In this document: positions 1 to 35,700 of the stretch, piece by piece
Numbering within the stretch: position 1 is the first letter of the stretch
How the letters are laid out: every line of letters begins with the position of its first letter
NCBI RefSeq assembly: GCF_900963305.1
Contig: NC_042518.1
Location: 1,777,548-1,841,547, forward strand
Origin: Echeneis naucrates
Lineage: Eukaryota; Chordata; Actinopteri; Carangiformes; Echeneidae
DNA length: 64,000 bases
Direction: 5' to 3'
Program-made: the position numbers and the translations under genes
Notes under the pieces: model-generated
The model's database searches: none
Told to the model about the DNA's origin: nothing
Seen by the model: the letters and a program-made list of their open reading frames with translations, nothing else

Positions 1-169
1 CATAAACCCTCTAAGCTGACGTCCTTAGCATTCATTGCTTTTTAATGGACAGTCTGAAGGATTACAATTGAAACCGTTTAAAAGTGACACAATACGGCTA
101 TACATAGACAGTTTGAAATACAAAATGGGCATACTTGACTTTTCCGAGGACAACCATGGCCAAATATAG

Positions 170-213
170 GAGACAACGGCGCGGCCACGAAAAAGGTCCC
201 ACCTTATAAAAAG
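170..213 (+). promoter_or_regulatory. Core promoter of first myosin gene
   Basis: A canonical TATA box (TATAAAAAG, 205-213) lies about 220 bases before the start codon. About 25 bases upstream is a CArG-like element (CCAAATATAGG, 170-180), one base longer than the SRF consensus CC(A/T)6GG. TATA plus CArG is usual for striated-muscle genes. Transcription would start near 235. A pyrimidine-rich tract ending in CAG at 424 suggests that the start-codon exon begins at 425, after a 5' UTR intron, but no convincing donor was found. Confidence 0.5.
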
Positions 214-433
214 CTGACGAAGTCTTGTTTGGGTGAGGGATGATTGTGGTGCTGAGCTGGAACGATTAAACTGCAGCACAGAGCGAGGAGTCTTTTCTGA
301 AGGCCTTGAAACTTTAGTTGAACCTACAGGGGGGTTTCCAGCTTCTTCTTTTGGTCTGAAGGACTCAGGAAAGCCACCACTTTTTCCTTTGACTTCTTAT
401 TATTCATAACATTTGTTTGTCCAGCTGGACAAA

Positions 434-12271
<11,838 letters not shown>

Positions 12272-14305
12272 AGTAATGATCCACTTTAGTGAAGACACCA
12301 TCGTCCTCTGAAAACCATGTTTGGTTTTCACCTACTGTTTGTTTGTGTTTTCTCAAGCTGCTTGGCATTTTTGGTAAATTTGGTTTAAATGTCCCCTCAG
12401 ACTCAGAAACTGTGCAGTCCTCTGTGGCCGTATGGTGAATTTGACCGGTTGTCCTTTTAGCTGAGACCCGATACTTTAATTTAAAAGTGTAATCCTCTCT
12501 TGGTGTTTTGTTTTGTTTTTTTTTTTGCTGCTCATTTTATCGGCTATGCTCATGAATCTTGGGATCGATTTGGCCGCATAGGAACCACCTGAAGCTGGAA
12601 ACTGTGGACTCGTTCATCGGCCTTTCACACCGTCGGTCTTCAAATGCTGTCACTGCCACCGCTAAAGTTTTGGTGGTCAAAGGTCGAAGTCAGAAGCATC
12701 AATCTGTATCTGGATTTAATCTAAATTTAATCCTCCATAAAAATCTAAACAACTTCATTTGGAAATACTTGGTTTCCTTTGGAGAGTGATTTATTCTACT
12801 AAAACATGTTCTGTGGAATAAAACAAAGTCTACTAAACTTCAGCATCATGAAACTTAACTATTCATGTCAGTTGAGTCACAGTATTAAATTTAAGGGAAT
12901 AAACATGGCGGACATGTAACACGCTGCGAGAAAAGTTGGTACTCAACTGTGAAGCTGGAAGAAAAGATCTGGAATTATGGGAAATGTCGTCCAAACCCTG
13001 AAATGTCTGACTGGCCCTTTAGCAGCACTTTTTTTTACCAATTCTCCTCCTTTTACCGAGCAGATGTTGGATTTAATATTAAGACCTCCAGCTGAACTGA
13101 TAAAGTCAGAGAAATTATTTTCTGTTGCTGGTCATTTAGACACTTTTCAGACAGAATTGTTTGTTTTTGTCTTTTCTTTTTAGACTAAACAAGATTTAAT
13201 GGAGAAAAAAAGAAGGCATAAAGCCAAATCACTTGAAACTAAAGATTTATGGACTTAAATCAGAGGGGGAAAGGAAAATGGCTGCTCAGGATCTGGTCTC
13301 CGTTCTGGTGGTTAATCCTGCGATCAATGCAGAGCGGACAAAGTAAACACTGACGGCTCAATGCAGTCCAGGAATAGCGTCTATGCTGCAGTTATTTCTG
13401 CACTGACCTGAACTAAAATCTTCCAAACACACAGGAGAAATGAGTTTGATGAAAGTCTGAAATCTGACTGAAGTTAGTGTTTAATGAGTAATCTGCTTCC
13501 CTGATCCTCCCTGCAGCCCAAACACAGTTAATCCTAAACAGTCAGAGGTAAAATCAGAGAAGCTGCTCCCGAGTCAACGGAAAAGAGACTCGAGAGAAAA
13601 AGCATCTTTAATTTCGCCCTCATTAGTTCCTTTCGTATTCTTCAGTGTGTGAAATGGATGAGAAATAATTTACAGAGTGTCTGGTTAATTAACTGCCAAA
13701 AGGCTTATCGACATCCACCATTAAAGACCAAAACATCTGATGTTTATGTCCCGCGATTATTCTGAAAGCGTCCTGAATCTGTCAGGTGACTTTATTTTAT
13801 CTCCCAAGAAAAAAAAAAGGTGATCCAAAACATCATTTTAATAAAAGCTGAAATTCCAGAAGGAGCTCAGAAATGAACACTAATTTTAATGGTGCAGTTT
13901 TATGAATATTAGCGATATATCTGTTTTAAAAGCATCATATTATCTCTGCAGTAGCAGAGAAAGGAAACAGTATTTGGGAGACAAAAATTATTACACTGAG
14001 AAGATTAAAATACAATTCAATGATTTACTGCATCAGTTCAACAGGACCTGAGGAGCCAGCACTAACATTTAAAGGAGCAAAGAAGATGAAGATGATCTTT
14101 TTCTCTCATCCTGTCAGCGCTCAGCAGCAGCTGGTTCCTTCGTGACATTTGTAGAAATCCCTGTGAAGCACGTTTAGAGTTACTGTGGGGCATGTTTGAC
14201 TTTCAGCGGGGGGCTGAAGGTAACCTCCAGGAGAGGAAGACTCAAGGAGCTGACAGCGTCTGCTCACTTCAACATTGTAAATACTAAACATACAGTCTAA
14301 AAGTC

Positions 14306-14420
14306 AGATTGGATTGAAATCTATGGGAAAATGTTCCCACTTCTGCCTTGATTTATTAGCTCATGTTTTTAAATTGTTGTCCTGCAAGGCCAAACACATT
14401 GAGACCAAAATTACATATTT
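14306..14420 (+). repeat. Dispersed short repeat, copy A
   Basis: Contains GAAATCTATGGGAAAATGTT followed by a TTGATTTATTAGCTCA segment. The same ordered motifs recur near 32357, 35921 (opposite strand) and 61757. The pattern resembles a short non-coding repeat common in teleost genomes; I cannot name the family. Edges are approximate. Confidence 0.5.
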
Positions 14421-15071
14421 TACATTTTCTGGCAGGTTTTTGTTTCTGTTCATAGTTACAACCCAACAATTGATTACGGGTAGAAACACTTATCGTTCCC
14501 TCTCAAATTTATAGATAAATTACCCAACAGCCCATTGGACACATTTAGTTTTCAATTAATTAAAAAAGCTTAACTTCTGAATTTTACCAAAATAATTAAT
14601 GAGAACATTTATTTTAATAAGCAAACAGTAAAGCTACAAGGTCTTATGAGGTCATTCTGTCTGATATATTTATTTTCAGCTTTGTTTTTGTGGCAGGTGT
14701 CTTCCACACAGAGCCTGTAGACACCCAGTCCGACATTAAGACACGATGGGATGTATCTTCAAGATGACAAGCTGCTGTTCACACTTGCTTCTGTGCACTG
14801 CCCCCCCCCAATGTGATGAGAGCTCCAGTTACAGACAGACAGTCCTCTGCTTCTTCTAAATGTGGTCGCATGTCTCCGCCTCCTTCTGATGGCCTTAAGT
14901 TTAGTACGAGCAGGACGCGCGTTAACTCGTAAATGAAACAGACAAACCAGAAAATTTCCCTCAAGGTGGCTGCCTGTCGCTAATCAGGGCATGAAACGTT
15001 AATGGATGTAAATGATGTAGTCCTTTTTGTCTTTGTCCAAAAGTAACACAATCTCTTCCCCTTATGATAAC

Positions 15072-15245
15072 AACGTCAGTGTTTTTATACAAACAAACTT
15101 TCAGTGGGTCTGTTTATGGGATGGTGTGCCTCAGGGCTTGACTCTTGGACCATTTTTATTGTCTGATTCAAACTCCTCACTAAATTATATTATTTATGCA
15201 GTTAATACATCTTGTTATGATGAAGACTCAGCGCTATGTCTCTAA
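15072..15245 (+). mobile_element. LINE (non-LTR retrotransposon) reverse transcriptase fragment
   Basis: The translated frame contains WDGVPQGLTLGPFLL, a clear match to the GVPQGSxLGPxLF motif of LINE reverse transcriptases. About 15 residues on is YAVNTSCYDED, where the YADDT catalytic motif is expected, with both active-site aspartates of the YADD box lost. The segment between the two motifs is shorter than usual and no endonuclease or remaining reverse-transcriptase domain is visible. It is a short, old, dead remnant, of L2/jockey-like or related type; the clade cannot be fixed by eye. Confidence 0.65.
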
Positions 15246-15855
15246 TTTCATTTCAGTGATGCATTGTGGGAAGAGAGTAAAATAACAGAATAGATTGAAG
15301 TGTATTACAGTACAGTGCAGTTTCAATGAATTCAGTGTTAATTCTAATCAGATCTCAACACATGGGTTCATCTTTACAATATGTCTGCGTTGGAAAAAAA
15401 AAACACTGAGAGAAAACTGGGTTTTTGTGCGTTTGAAGGTGACACTGGAATTATTGCACCTTCTCACGACACATTCCCAAAAAAGTAATGTTGAAGCTGT
15501 TCCTACATTTGTCTTGAGATTGAGCCAGTTAATCCAACCAAGGTGCCTTAGAGGTGACCGAGCAGGTGGTCCTAAAGTCCAGGATGAACCATGAAGGTCG
15601 TGACACATCGACACACCGAGTTACACCCACAAACGCACACACAACAGCACCTTCTTTCTCCAAATCGTCATTATAACACCACATATACTGATGAAACTGT
15701 TCGAGTATGAATCCCAGGACGTCGTCCCTGCTGAGCAGCTTTGATTAAGTAGTCAGTGACAGCTCTTAACGGGACAGAAGCCATGTAAAAATAGTGCTTG
15801 AGGATCATCGCCTGTCGCTGCTGACATCTTCTTATTACCACCGGAGGATCCTGTG

Positions 15856-15971
15856 CCATATTTAAGCGTTGAGCAGCGATCGATAATGCAACTTGATTGA
15901 CATTTGAATAGTGACATTGCCAAGTTTGGAGCGTCCGGTTTGCTTCAGCTGCACTTTCATCCTGATAAAAG
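15856..15971 (+). promoter_or_regulatory. Candidate promoter of myosin copy 2
   Basis: A CArG-like CCATATTTAA (15856-15865), an E-box CAGCTG (15946-15951) and a TATA-like GATAAAAG (15964-15971) lie about 240-350 bases upstream of the start codon. This arrangement is typical of muscle promoters, but the TATA box departs from consensus. A further E-box CAGCTG lies near 16109. Confidence 0.35.
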
Positions 15972-16209
15972 GGGCCTCAACCTCCTGCTGGTCTTCACTT
16001 AGAGGCCTGACGGCAGCGTTGGCTCAGAACTGAACTGCCCCTCTCCAACATTGTCTTTTCTTTATAGGCGCCTGTTTGATCGGACTCGTCGTCTGTCTTT
16101 TGATTCACAGCTGGTAGGTTGGACACCAAATTGTCTTGGGGAAAAAAAAAAAAAACTCCTTTAAACATTTTGACTGTTTCTGTTGTCTCCTTTTTCTTGA
16201 GGTATCAGC

Positions 16210-26755
<10,546 letters not shown>

Positions 26756-26850
26756 CCGAACGAGGAGGAAGACTTCCCGTCCCGTCTGAAGGCTGGCGAG
26801 CATAAATGTGCATGACAATCATAGATACGTAACAGTTTATAGTGTGTTAG

Positions 26851-26856
26851 AATAAA
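26851..26856 (+). other. Poly(A) signal of myosin copy 2
   Basis: AATAAA about 96 bases after the stop codon, giving a 3' UTR of roughly 115 bases, the short length expected for skeletal myosin transcripts. Confidence 0.65.
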
Positions 26857-26869
26857 TCAGATCATCATC

Positions 26870-29800
26870 AGCAGTCAGCTGCATCATAAATCCAGCAGGA
26901 CACACAACAGAATAATTACATTTCATTAAAACTCCTCCAACACCTCGGAGCTAAATGGAAGAAGAATAATTCCATTTTAATTGAGGACAAATAAAAAGAA
27001 TAAAAGATCTTCCTCATTGTTTTTGAAGGCTCATACTTTCTGATTAAAGATGAATTTTAAATTTGTATATTTGTTATTTCAGATTTATCTGTGTAGTAAC
27101 ACTGACGGTTCTTTATCAAAGCTCATTCCTTCAACCCTAACCCCGTCCTGATCGTTTCAGTTATTCCACATTCGCAGAAAGTCAAGGTTAATAAAAGCCC
27201 AATCAGCAGCTCATTTCTGCTCCGAGTCCCATCAGCCAAGCTCCTCATTATATTTGGAATCTGTACGAGGACGAGAGGTTTTCATCATTTAATCATCCTC
27301 ACTCGTCCAGTAACACGAGGCTTGTTTTATTTTTACGGTCCGACGTGGAGACACGAGCAGGCAGACAACCTTTAAAAGTGGGTTTGAAGAGGATTGATTA
27401 TTTTCCTTTTAAAGGATTACTGCAGGCAGCTGCTATGGAAATAAAGGCCATCACAGCCTGAGTGGGCGGCGGCGGCCCAGAGGAAAAGTCCATCGTTGTT
27501 CTGGAGTCGGTTGGGTTTGTGTCTGTGACGTCACGGCGGCGTCTTCGCCTGCAGCTTTAAGGTTTCTCTCTGATCACACATTTGATAACGTTTTTCCTCT
27601 CAAAGTGCTTTTTAAATCAAATAACAGAGTTAAATGCGAACCTTTTAAATCGTCACATAAAAACCTGATCGTGTTTTATTTGGGGGTAATATCTTATTTC
27701 TGATGTGGCGGTTCATTACGAGCTTTAAAATGAACAGCATGGTCAGTCTGACAGGGTGAAGTTTTTATTTTCTGTTCTGCATTGTCCTTCAGCTACAACC
27801 TGAGAAAGATAATGTTTTAATTTGAATTTATTTTGGGGACATTAACACGCTGATGTTGTGAGAATGTAATTAAAATGTGACAGGACTGAACCAGAGCAGG
27901 AAGCGTTTCCCCGACCACAGAGGGACGACCTTTGACCCTCATCACTGTAAATGCCGCCGACGGTTCTTAAAATAGCCAAATGTTTAGAAAAAGCCTCGGG
28001 GAGATTGATTGTAAACTAATTATAAGGCATTCTCGCTCTTTCAACACCTTCAGGTGAAACCGAGACGTGACAGAAACTTCCAAATCCGGCAGCCGTGGAG
28101 TTCTTTTCTTTTAGATCTGAGAACAAAGAGCCGTCAGTCTCTGCTTGTTTCCTCGTCCTCTTCAGTCGGAAAGATGAAGAAAGCCTGTAACGTGAGCTCT
28201 TTTCTGCGATTGTGCTCTGTGGTGAGGCAGCCAGTGCTTTTGATCAGAATGAAAAACAAACTGACAATATAACAAAAATAATTCCCCTTTTATTTCAGAG
28301 GCAGTGTCTTTGTACTGTACTGACAGGAGGAGAAGAGACGAACATCGTATCTGTAAGCAGTAATATCTTGGTTCAGATGTTTTTTTAAATGTTGTCCTCC
28401 ATATTTGTTCAGTTTAAGTAGTTAGTAGAAAAATATCATTGAATTTGCACAAATTTGAAAATATTGATAGATGTTGGCTCCAGCTCGCAGCGTCGGACCT
28501 CCAGGATCAGGACTGAGAGAGCCGGACTGAGCCGGACTCACTCCATCTGATTCAACAGAAGTGTGCGGGCCGGTTGGACAGGAGCGTCCTTGTTGTGTCC
28601 CGGTCCAACTGGACTCGGTCTCACAGTGAGCTCCTTTGTGTTTCCACACTCTGAGTCAAACCGCTGGACGTTTCCTCCCAACAAAGACTCTTAGAAGACG
28701 TCTCTGACCGATCAGAGCCACAGCTCGTCTCTGTCAGGCCTTTTATTTGGTACAAGTGGAGGAAAAAAAGGAACTTAGTTTGAAAGAAACTCAGTGTCTT
28801 TAACGCCTCTCTGCTTCCAGCTGGAACCCTGCAGATCACTTTGGACACTAATGAGATGCCCTGTCCTGCCTCCTGTTTCCAGTGGCTGCTCGACTGACAC
28901 TGTTCCTCAGCACAGCAGCGCAGCAGCATGGTGAGACCTTCCTTTTAATTACTGTTTGTGTTATTTAAAGACTATCAGCATAAATCACGTTGAGTGTTTA
29001 CAGCAAAAACAAGAGATGCTGCAAACCGTGAAAAGGATGTTTACGGTCCAAGTCAAACTTATTTCTTCTTTATGGTCAAACTTATTTACAGTTCAATTAT
29101 CCCTCCAGCTGAGCAGCGTTTGGATCATTTCAGCAGCTCATTGGTTGTGATCAAAGTCCCATCTTATCCCTTCAGGTCCTCCTGTGGAAGTCTGTGTAAC
29201 GTCAAACTCATCGCAAAGCAGAGTTTTACAGGACGACTATTTTAACTTTTAGGATAATAAATAATGAAAATGATTAAGATATGAAACTTTTTTTTGAATT
29301 CTGGTTAAGACTGAAGTAGCTCAGATCCACCTGACTTCATCTTCCTCATTCAACTAAAACCTGTGCAGGAATGTAGGATGACTAAAAACTGAGCGTGAGA
29401 AGTCTGTGAAGCACTTTGGCTTAAACATGCCGGATATTTCTCTGCTGACATGAAATCTCTCCTCAGTCACATCGCGCCCAAACAGTCTGCAGCGCCTGCA
29501 GGAACAACCCGACCTGCCAGCAGCCTGACTAATGCAACGCTCATTTAGCCTCTGAGAGAATAAAGGGCTCATTGCCTTTTCCATGCTCCCTTCTTCTTCT
29601 TCTTCTTCTCTATTAGCATCCTGTGTGGAGTGACTTTACATTCCTCTCTGAGGCTTCCTCTTGTTTTTCTGATAATTGCTGCCGCCTCGGGACGCAGAAA
29701 CAAACCATGTGAAAAATTATACTTTTTTGTTTCATCTAAAATTACACATGGAGGCTTTTTCCCTTTGTGATAAATTGAGTTTTCTTCTGCAGCAGATTCA

Positions 29801-32234
29801 GACCAGCACCGCGAAATGGATTTATGATAATGAAAAACTATTATTTAAAACCATTTTTATCTTAAATTTCCAATTATTGTCTGGCTGGAGCTTCTCCTCG
29901 GTGCCTGCATCATCTTATATTTCTCCTTCAGGTATAAAATGGGCCTGTGTGAGCTGTTAGAAATGATACAGCTCCCTGAATAAACTGCTGCAGCAGCAGA
30001 CAAAAGCAGAGAAATGTAAACATCCGCTCCTCCCCTCGGCGTCCATAAGCAGGTTTAGTTTTATTAATCTTGTTTTCCAGGTACAAAGAGGATCTGAATG
30101 CCTCCTTTCTTCTCCTGTCAGCCTCCATAAACCAACAGAGAGGAAGGCGTCCTCCCTTCTGCTGCAGTCTGACACAGCCTGTCTCGTTAGCTTCCTCCTT
30201 CTCAGAGGAAGTGAGCTAACACGAACCGAGTGCAGATCGTGGTTTCAGGGTTACATTGAGAGCAGAACCCCAGAGGATTGTGGGAATTTGACAGGGATAT
30301 CTTACAGATCTGTGGGTGTGTGCGTGTTTCTTTTTAAGAATTCATCTAAAGGCTGAGATCCCACTGAGCTGCACTTCTCTTCATCCAGAGGAGGTGTGAA
30401 ATGATTCTGGGAAGGAGCTTATCTTTAAACCTTTGGATCATGATGGAGGGAAAACATTCTGTTGTCCTGCTTTGTAGTCGATTTAAATGTTAACCTTTTC
30501 TACAAATTTCACCAAAATGCTTCACTGGTTCAGTCCAACGGGAGCTCCGTCACCGTCACAGGAAGCAGCCCTGGACTGAAGGTGATCCAGAAGATTAGCT
30601 TCACTGTCACTTATATCACTATAAATATGATCAACACTAAGATGGGTCACACTTTTAACACAACTATTACATTTTACGTAAACCTGGTGGCACGGTGACG
30701 CAGTGGTTTTTACTGCGGCCGCACAGCAAGATGGTCCTTGGTTTGAATCCTGAGCCTTTCTGGATGGTACCTCCAGGTACTTCCTCCCTCTTGTTTGGTT
30801 AAACGGTGGCCAGCAACTGTCCACAGGTGTGAATGTTTCTGAATATATGGCAGCCTTTTTGCACCGTGTTTGGTCTCCACCAGCAACTGAAGGAAACATC
30901 TTGCTCTTTAGCTGCTTAAAGGAGCCGGACGGTGACCTTTCAGAGCCATTTCTGAAAACATGGTTGATGAGAAACGTGAGATGGAACCAAAAGAAGCAAA
31001 GTTTTAGGCTGTGAAATCAATCCGGTGAGCCTGGAGACGCACTAAAGCCCCTTAAAGTCGGCAGGAGCTGCAGAGTTGGATGATATTTGTCCCCACGGGT
31101 GAATTTTCACCGTTCGCATAATCCCCTCATCCACTGTTGGTATAAAATTATGGATTAGAGCAGCTTTAAAAACCATCCAGTGGATATTATTTTAGATGTA
31201 ATCAACGTCTCTCACTTAGAGAAACACCAGCACTGATTGTTTATTAAAATTCTTTTCCACAAAGTTTGTCTCCTGAAGAAGCTTGTCGTGGCTGGACGAA
31301 GAAAAGAGCTGATTTCAACATTCAGAGCTTTAATGAAATTAGGCAGGTTTAATTGGGTTATCTTATCTTAGGTTAGCCGTTAGATTCAGGAAAAACTGTT
31401 CAATGCAACCCTGAGTGATCGTTATCGTTTTGTTTAACTTTCGAATCATTTGCTCTTCGTGTGGGCCGCCATGATGGAGCCGTCAGCACGTCAGCACATC
31501 TGTCGCTGAGTTACGAGGCCTGTCGGCTGTCAGCGGGATTCTTCTGTTGACTCCACATCTGTGTGGAGCATAAAATAAGATGGGACATCCTCTGAGGCCG
31601 TTCATCTTCAGCGTGCAGCAAACGTCCCCTCAGCTGAAGTTATCTGCTGCTCTAACAGCAAACTCAACGCAAAGATAGGAAAATCAGGAAAACGGGGCGA
31701 CTCCTTTATCACTCTTTAAACAATCTCCGTCCCATCGCCTCCTCCCAAACCCCCTCAGACTGGAGTTCTGATCTGAGCCGAGCGTGCAGCCGCTGCAGAT
31801 TAAAGCGGTGAAGTCAGAGTGCAGCTTCGACACAAAGGAGCCTCCTGGAGAGTCCTGATAAGGAGCAGCCAGCGTCTGTCCTTATTTATCCGTTACACGG
31901 ATCCTTTCTTGCCATGTGGATAACAGGAATGTGCTGAAAAGGAATATGGGAATTTGATGATGATGGGCTGGTGTTCATTTTTTGGACATCATGTTTTTGT
32001 TTTTCAATGGTGAATCAGAAAATGAATGCCAAGTGAGGGGTCATAATGTTATGCTGACAGCTGTATAATCTGTAAAACTTCTCTTCAGGATAAAATCACT
32101 GATGATACATTTATGGATCCACATTATGCAGCAAACATTAAAATCCAGTTTATTAAAAAACGTCCCAGATGAAATCAGCTTCCTGAAGCCTCCAGGATAC
32201 AGCCTCAGCTTGAATTGTTGTTTATCTGCGACAG
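26870..32234. other. Spacer before the recognised gas7 exons
   Basis: About 5.4 kb between the second myosin and the first gas7 exon I can support. I searched for the SH3-domain exon of long mammalian GAS7 (motif GGWWEG) and did not see it. A candidate 5' exon ending in ATG followed by donor GTGAGA lies at 28928-28930. A decayed SINE sits at about 30686-30845. The rest shows no coding signal. Confidence 0.5.
30686..30845 (+). mobile_element. Decayed tRNA-like SINE or fish repeat
   Basis: Starts GGTGGCACGGTGACGCAGTGG, then a B-box-like GGTTTGAATCC (one base from GGTTCGAATCC), then CTTCCTCCC, and ends AACTGTCCACAGGTGTGAATG. These ordered blocks match a very common teleost repeat of the form GGTGGCGCAGTGGTTAGC...GGTTCGAATCC...AGGTGTGAATG, shortened internally. 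Family name uncertain; edges approximate. Confidence 0.6.
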
Positions 32235-32743
32235 GAGTCGGACGCTCGGCCGCTCCCCCCCGGATGGAGGAGCTACGTGTCTCCTGAGGGACTGAGGTAT
32301 TACGTCAACAGCTGCAGTAAAGGTGAGAAAGCACGTCAGACTGTGAAGTGAGGCAGGGTTGTATTGAAGTGAATGGGGAAATGTCCCTGCTCAGTGAGTT
32401 TATAGTCTCAATTTCCAGTTTTTAAAAATAAAATGATGGTCCCATATTGGGCGAAATGGAACGTAAAGAAGGAAATTGGTTAGGGGGTGTGGCTACTGTG
32501 TGATTGACAGGATGGAGCCCAGAGGAGACTCCGTGAGCAGATTCGATCTGACGTAACGTGATTTTCTTAAAGAGTCGGAGGATGTTTCTGCACACAAACA
32601 TCTGTTTTCCTGTGTGTGTTTGTGTTTTACACCTCATTTGGGAAAAAGTCCAGAGGGAGGGGACGGGCTCTCATGGGACAGACCAAGGCTGCATCAACAA
32701 AACAACCTTGGCTGTGATTACACTTTGGCATACAGCACAACGC

Positions 32744-32774
<31 letters not shown>

Positions 32775-35700
32775 AACAAACACGGCAGGAGCTATTTTTA
32801 CATTGTGAAGCCATATGCTCCGACAGTCACTTTTTATTTTGTTACAGTCTGTTCTGTAAGTGTGCAGCTTCAAAGAGCTGCTAAAGAGACAGTGTGTGTC
32901 AGTCTGTGTGCGTCTGTGTGTGTCAGAGAGATGCTAAAGTGTGTTTATGAGAAAGCTGCTTGTTGTTCACAGTCTGTGTGTGTTTTTTAATGGAGGATGA
33001 GAATGAATTGCAGGGAGGAGGTGAGACTGGAATCAAAAAGGTCAAAGGTCAAAAGTCACAGTGACCTCACTAAACACACATTTAGCCTTGTGGATGTGAT
33101 TTCCTCGATGGAATTTCTTCAGATGTGTCTCAAACGCTCACGACCTGTCCTCGTTTAGCCCCCAAAGTCAGCTGGGCTCAGACCGGCACAGAAACGATGT
33201 GCCATTCAGATCCGATCTTCTGTAAATGAATCTGATTAAAAAAACATTCAGAGCAACACACATCACAGATTCTCTGTGTTTAAATCTGCTCATTAAGCGA
33301 ATGCTCGGGTTCTTTGATTTCTGCTTTATGTCCACACATATTTGGATTTGAATTCGTGCCACGACAGTAAACTCGCTGCCAAAACATTTCTGCTGCCACG
33401 TTCTTCAATATTTCTGTTTGAAGAAGCAGCTTGATTGCTCTTGAAGACTCACGGCGTCATGGAGGAGCGCTGATTCACCCACAGCCATGACAGCGTGGAG
33501 GACTTCCTGCTCTGCAGAGTGGAATGATTCCAGATTATTTGTATGTGACGGACAGTTAAACTACCAGAGGCAAGTAGGAAATTATTCACAGGAGCATTTC
33601 CTCCCCAAAGCTTAACTGTTTAGTTTGTTAGAGAAAAAAACTACGGCTCAAACCTGAAACAAGGCAACAAAGATTTTCTTTTCTGGGGTTGAACAAAAAA
33701 TCTGATTCTGTGCTCAAAGTCTTATTTCACAAGCGGCTGACCGAGCTGGAAAGCAAATTCAGCTAATTTTTGATTGAAAAACGGCAATTAATGGATTCTC
33801 TGTTTCCGTATCCGGATTGGAGGTGAAAGAAATGGCAGTTTAACGTGAGATTTCTTTTTTATTCAGCTGTCGTCCCTCCTTCGTTTTTTTGCTGTTCCAG
33901 AAACAACATGGCGACATCCTTCCTCCTCAGCTGAGGCCCCACAGAGACCACATGCACGACAGAAGTCCTCACCATATGGTAAAACTGAGCCCCTATCTCC
34001 TCTCCTTTCCCTTTTTTGACGCAGGGACTTCAACAAGTGGAAGTTTGATGAAGGAAAGAGAACGAGGTTTCCCCTTTATGACAGTTCTGTGACTTAACGT
34101 TTCAGTCGGAAGCCTTTTGGTGATTTTCATCATCGGCATTAATCTGGAAATTACACCAAGACTTTATTCTGACACATACAAGTGATCCCTCTGTTTCCAT
34201 GAGACCGACAAACATGTCCCTGAAAGGTTTTTAGACAAATCCTCGAGTGATCCAATTCTCTGCCACATTATCGCGAACCTCAGGTAGCGCTTCAGGAGGA
34301 AATCCTACATTTTCTTAATGAGCTTCTCGTTTTGTTTCATCCCTGGCAGCGTCGCTCGCTAACAACATCTCAGCAGATAACAGATGGTTTTCTTCTTTCT
34401 GCTGGCATGTGGCCTAAACACACTTAGAGGAGGGAGGCGGCCGGCTCCTGCGGAGTTTGTCAGCATTAAACCAGACAAGTGTGAGCCTCCTCGGAGAGGA
34501 AGGCGTCCCACGAAGGGTACGTCAAAGTCTGAGCTCAGCCTGTGGACGGGAAACTGAGGATGAGATAGCCTTATCTTAGCCTTAGCTTAGCTTAAGCGAC
34601 ATTTATCTGCGGATAACTGCAGCTACAGACCTTTTTTTTCTGCTGTGTTCACATCAGTTTCCAGTTTGATGTCTATCTTGAGGAAAATGCTGTAATTTTT
34701 GAGATATTCACAAGATTTACCTCCAATAAAAGTCACTTTTATCAGCTGCAACATGCCAATACTCTACAGCAAATGGCCACATGTCCAGTCATCACGTCAA
34801 TCTCTAAAATTAAAGACCTTTTCCTAAGGTCCAGTTTGACTTCACTTCCTGTTTAGCTGCAGTCTGAGAAACAAGCCGGTCATCTCTGGTCATTGAACCA
34901 AATCTGCCTTTTAGCGTCAGGCCACATCATCGCTAATAATTTGTAGCTTTGTTTTTTTTTTTTTAGATTTACAGAAAGACAGTGAGTGTGTTTTCCTGGC
35001 AGATTATTAAATCTCACCGTTTACCAACAGGAGCCATTGAAGGTTGTGCATTTGTGCTAAAAAAAATAATATGGCAGCCATCTCTATTTTTAGAGTCACC
35101 GCTCGTTTCCCACCGTCGGGCCGGTCTTGGCTCTGACCGGAGTCCAGCAGCACTCTGATGTTTGGCCCCCGGGGAGGTCACGCTCTGCCAGTGCACGTGT
35201 TTACCTTTAGCCAGAGATAGTCCCACTTGTTATGCAGCGAGCGGATGGCTGATGAATCACAGGCGGTGTGGAGCCACTAAGGGCATGTAGGCTGAAACCA
35301 GGGGGGCGCTGCTAGGGAGCGGCTCTCAGAGCCGTTTGTTTTCAAGATAACCTGCTCCAAAAACATTAAAAATGACGAATGTCAGTGAATCGATAATGTG
35401 GTTTATGATGTGTTTGTTGTCAGCTGGTGGATGTCACAGCAGAACAAAGACCGGTCCGCCCACAGAGGCCGCCGATGTCGCTCTGAGGAAACCCTCCAAC
35501 AACAAGCAGGTAAAAATCTTTATCCATCAGTCCTGTGTGTGCACAAAGACAACCACCGGCACGGCGCCTCACGTGATGCCGGAGCCGTTTCCCTTCGTGG
35601 TTTCAGTTTGATGACGTCACGTGAAACAATTAGGCTTGGAGATGTGACGGGGGATAAAAGGATGAAGCCAAAGAGAATTTATCACCGAAGTTTGAGGAGC

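Larger units (their letters stand above)
12273..16209. other. Spacer between the two myosin genes
   Basis: About 3.9 kb holding the 3' end of copy 1 and the 5' region of copy 2. It includes one copy of a dispersed repeat (about 14306-14420) and a decayed LINE fragment (about 15072-15245). No further exon was recognised. Short open frames here lack family motifs. Confidence 0.6.

Noticed and set aside
29676-29960. Open frame with GWSFSSVPASSYI resembling the end of an SH3 domain (GWFPASYV), considered as the missing GAS7 SH3 exon
   Set aside because: No upstream SH3 motifs (ALYPF, GGWWEG) occur in the same frame or nearby, and splice sites do not give a compatible phase.
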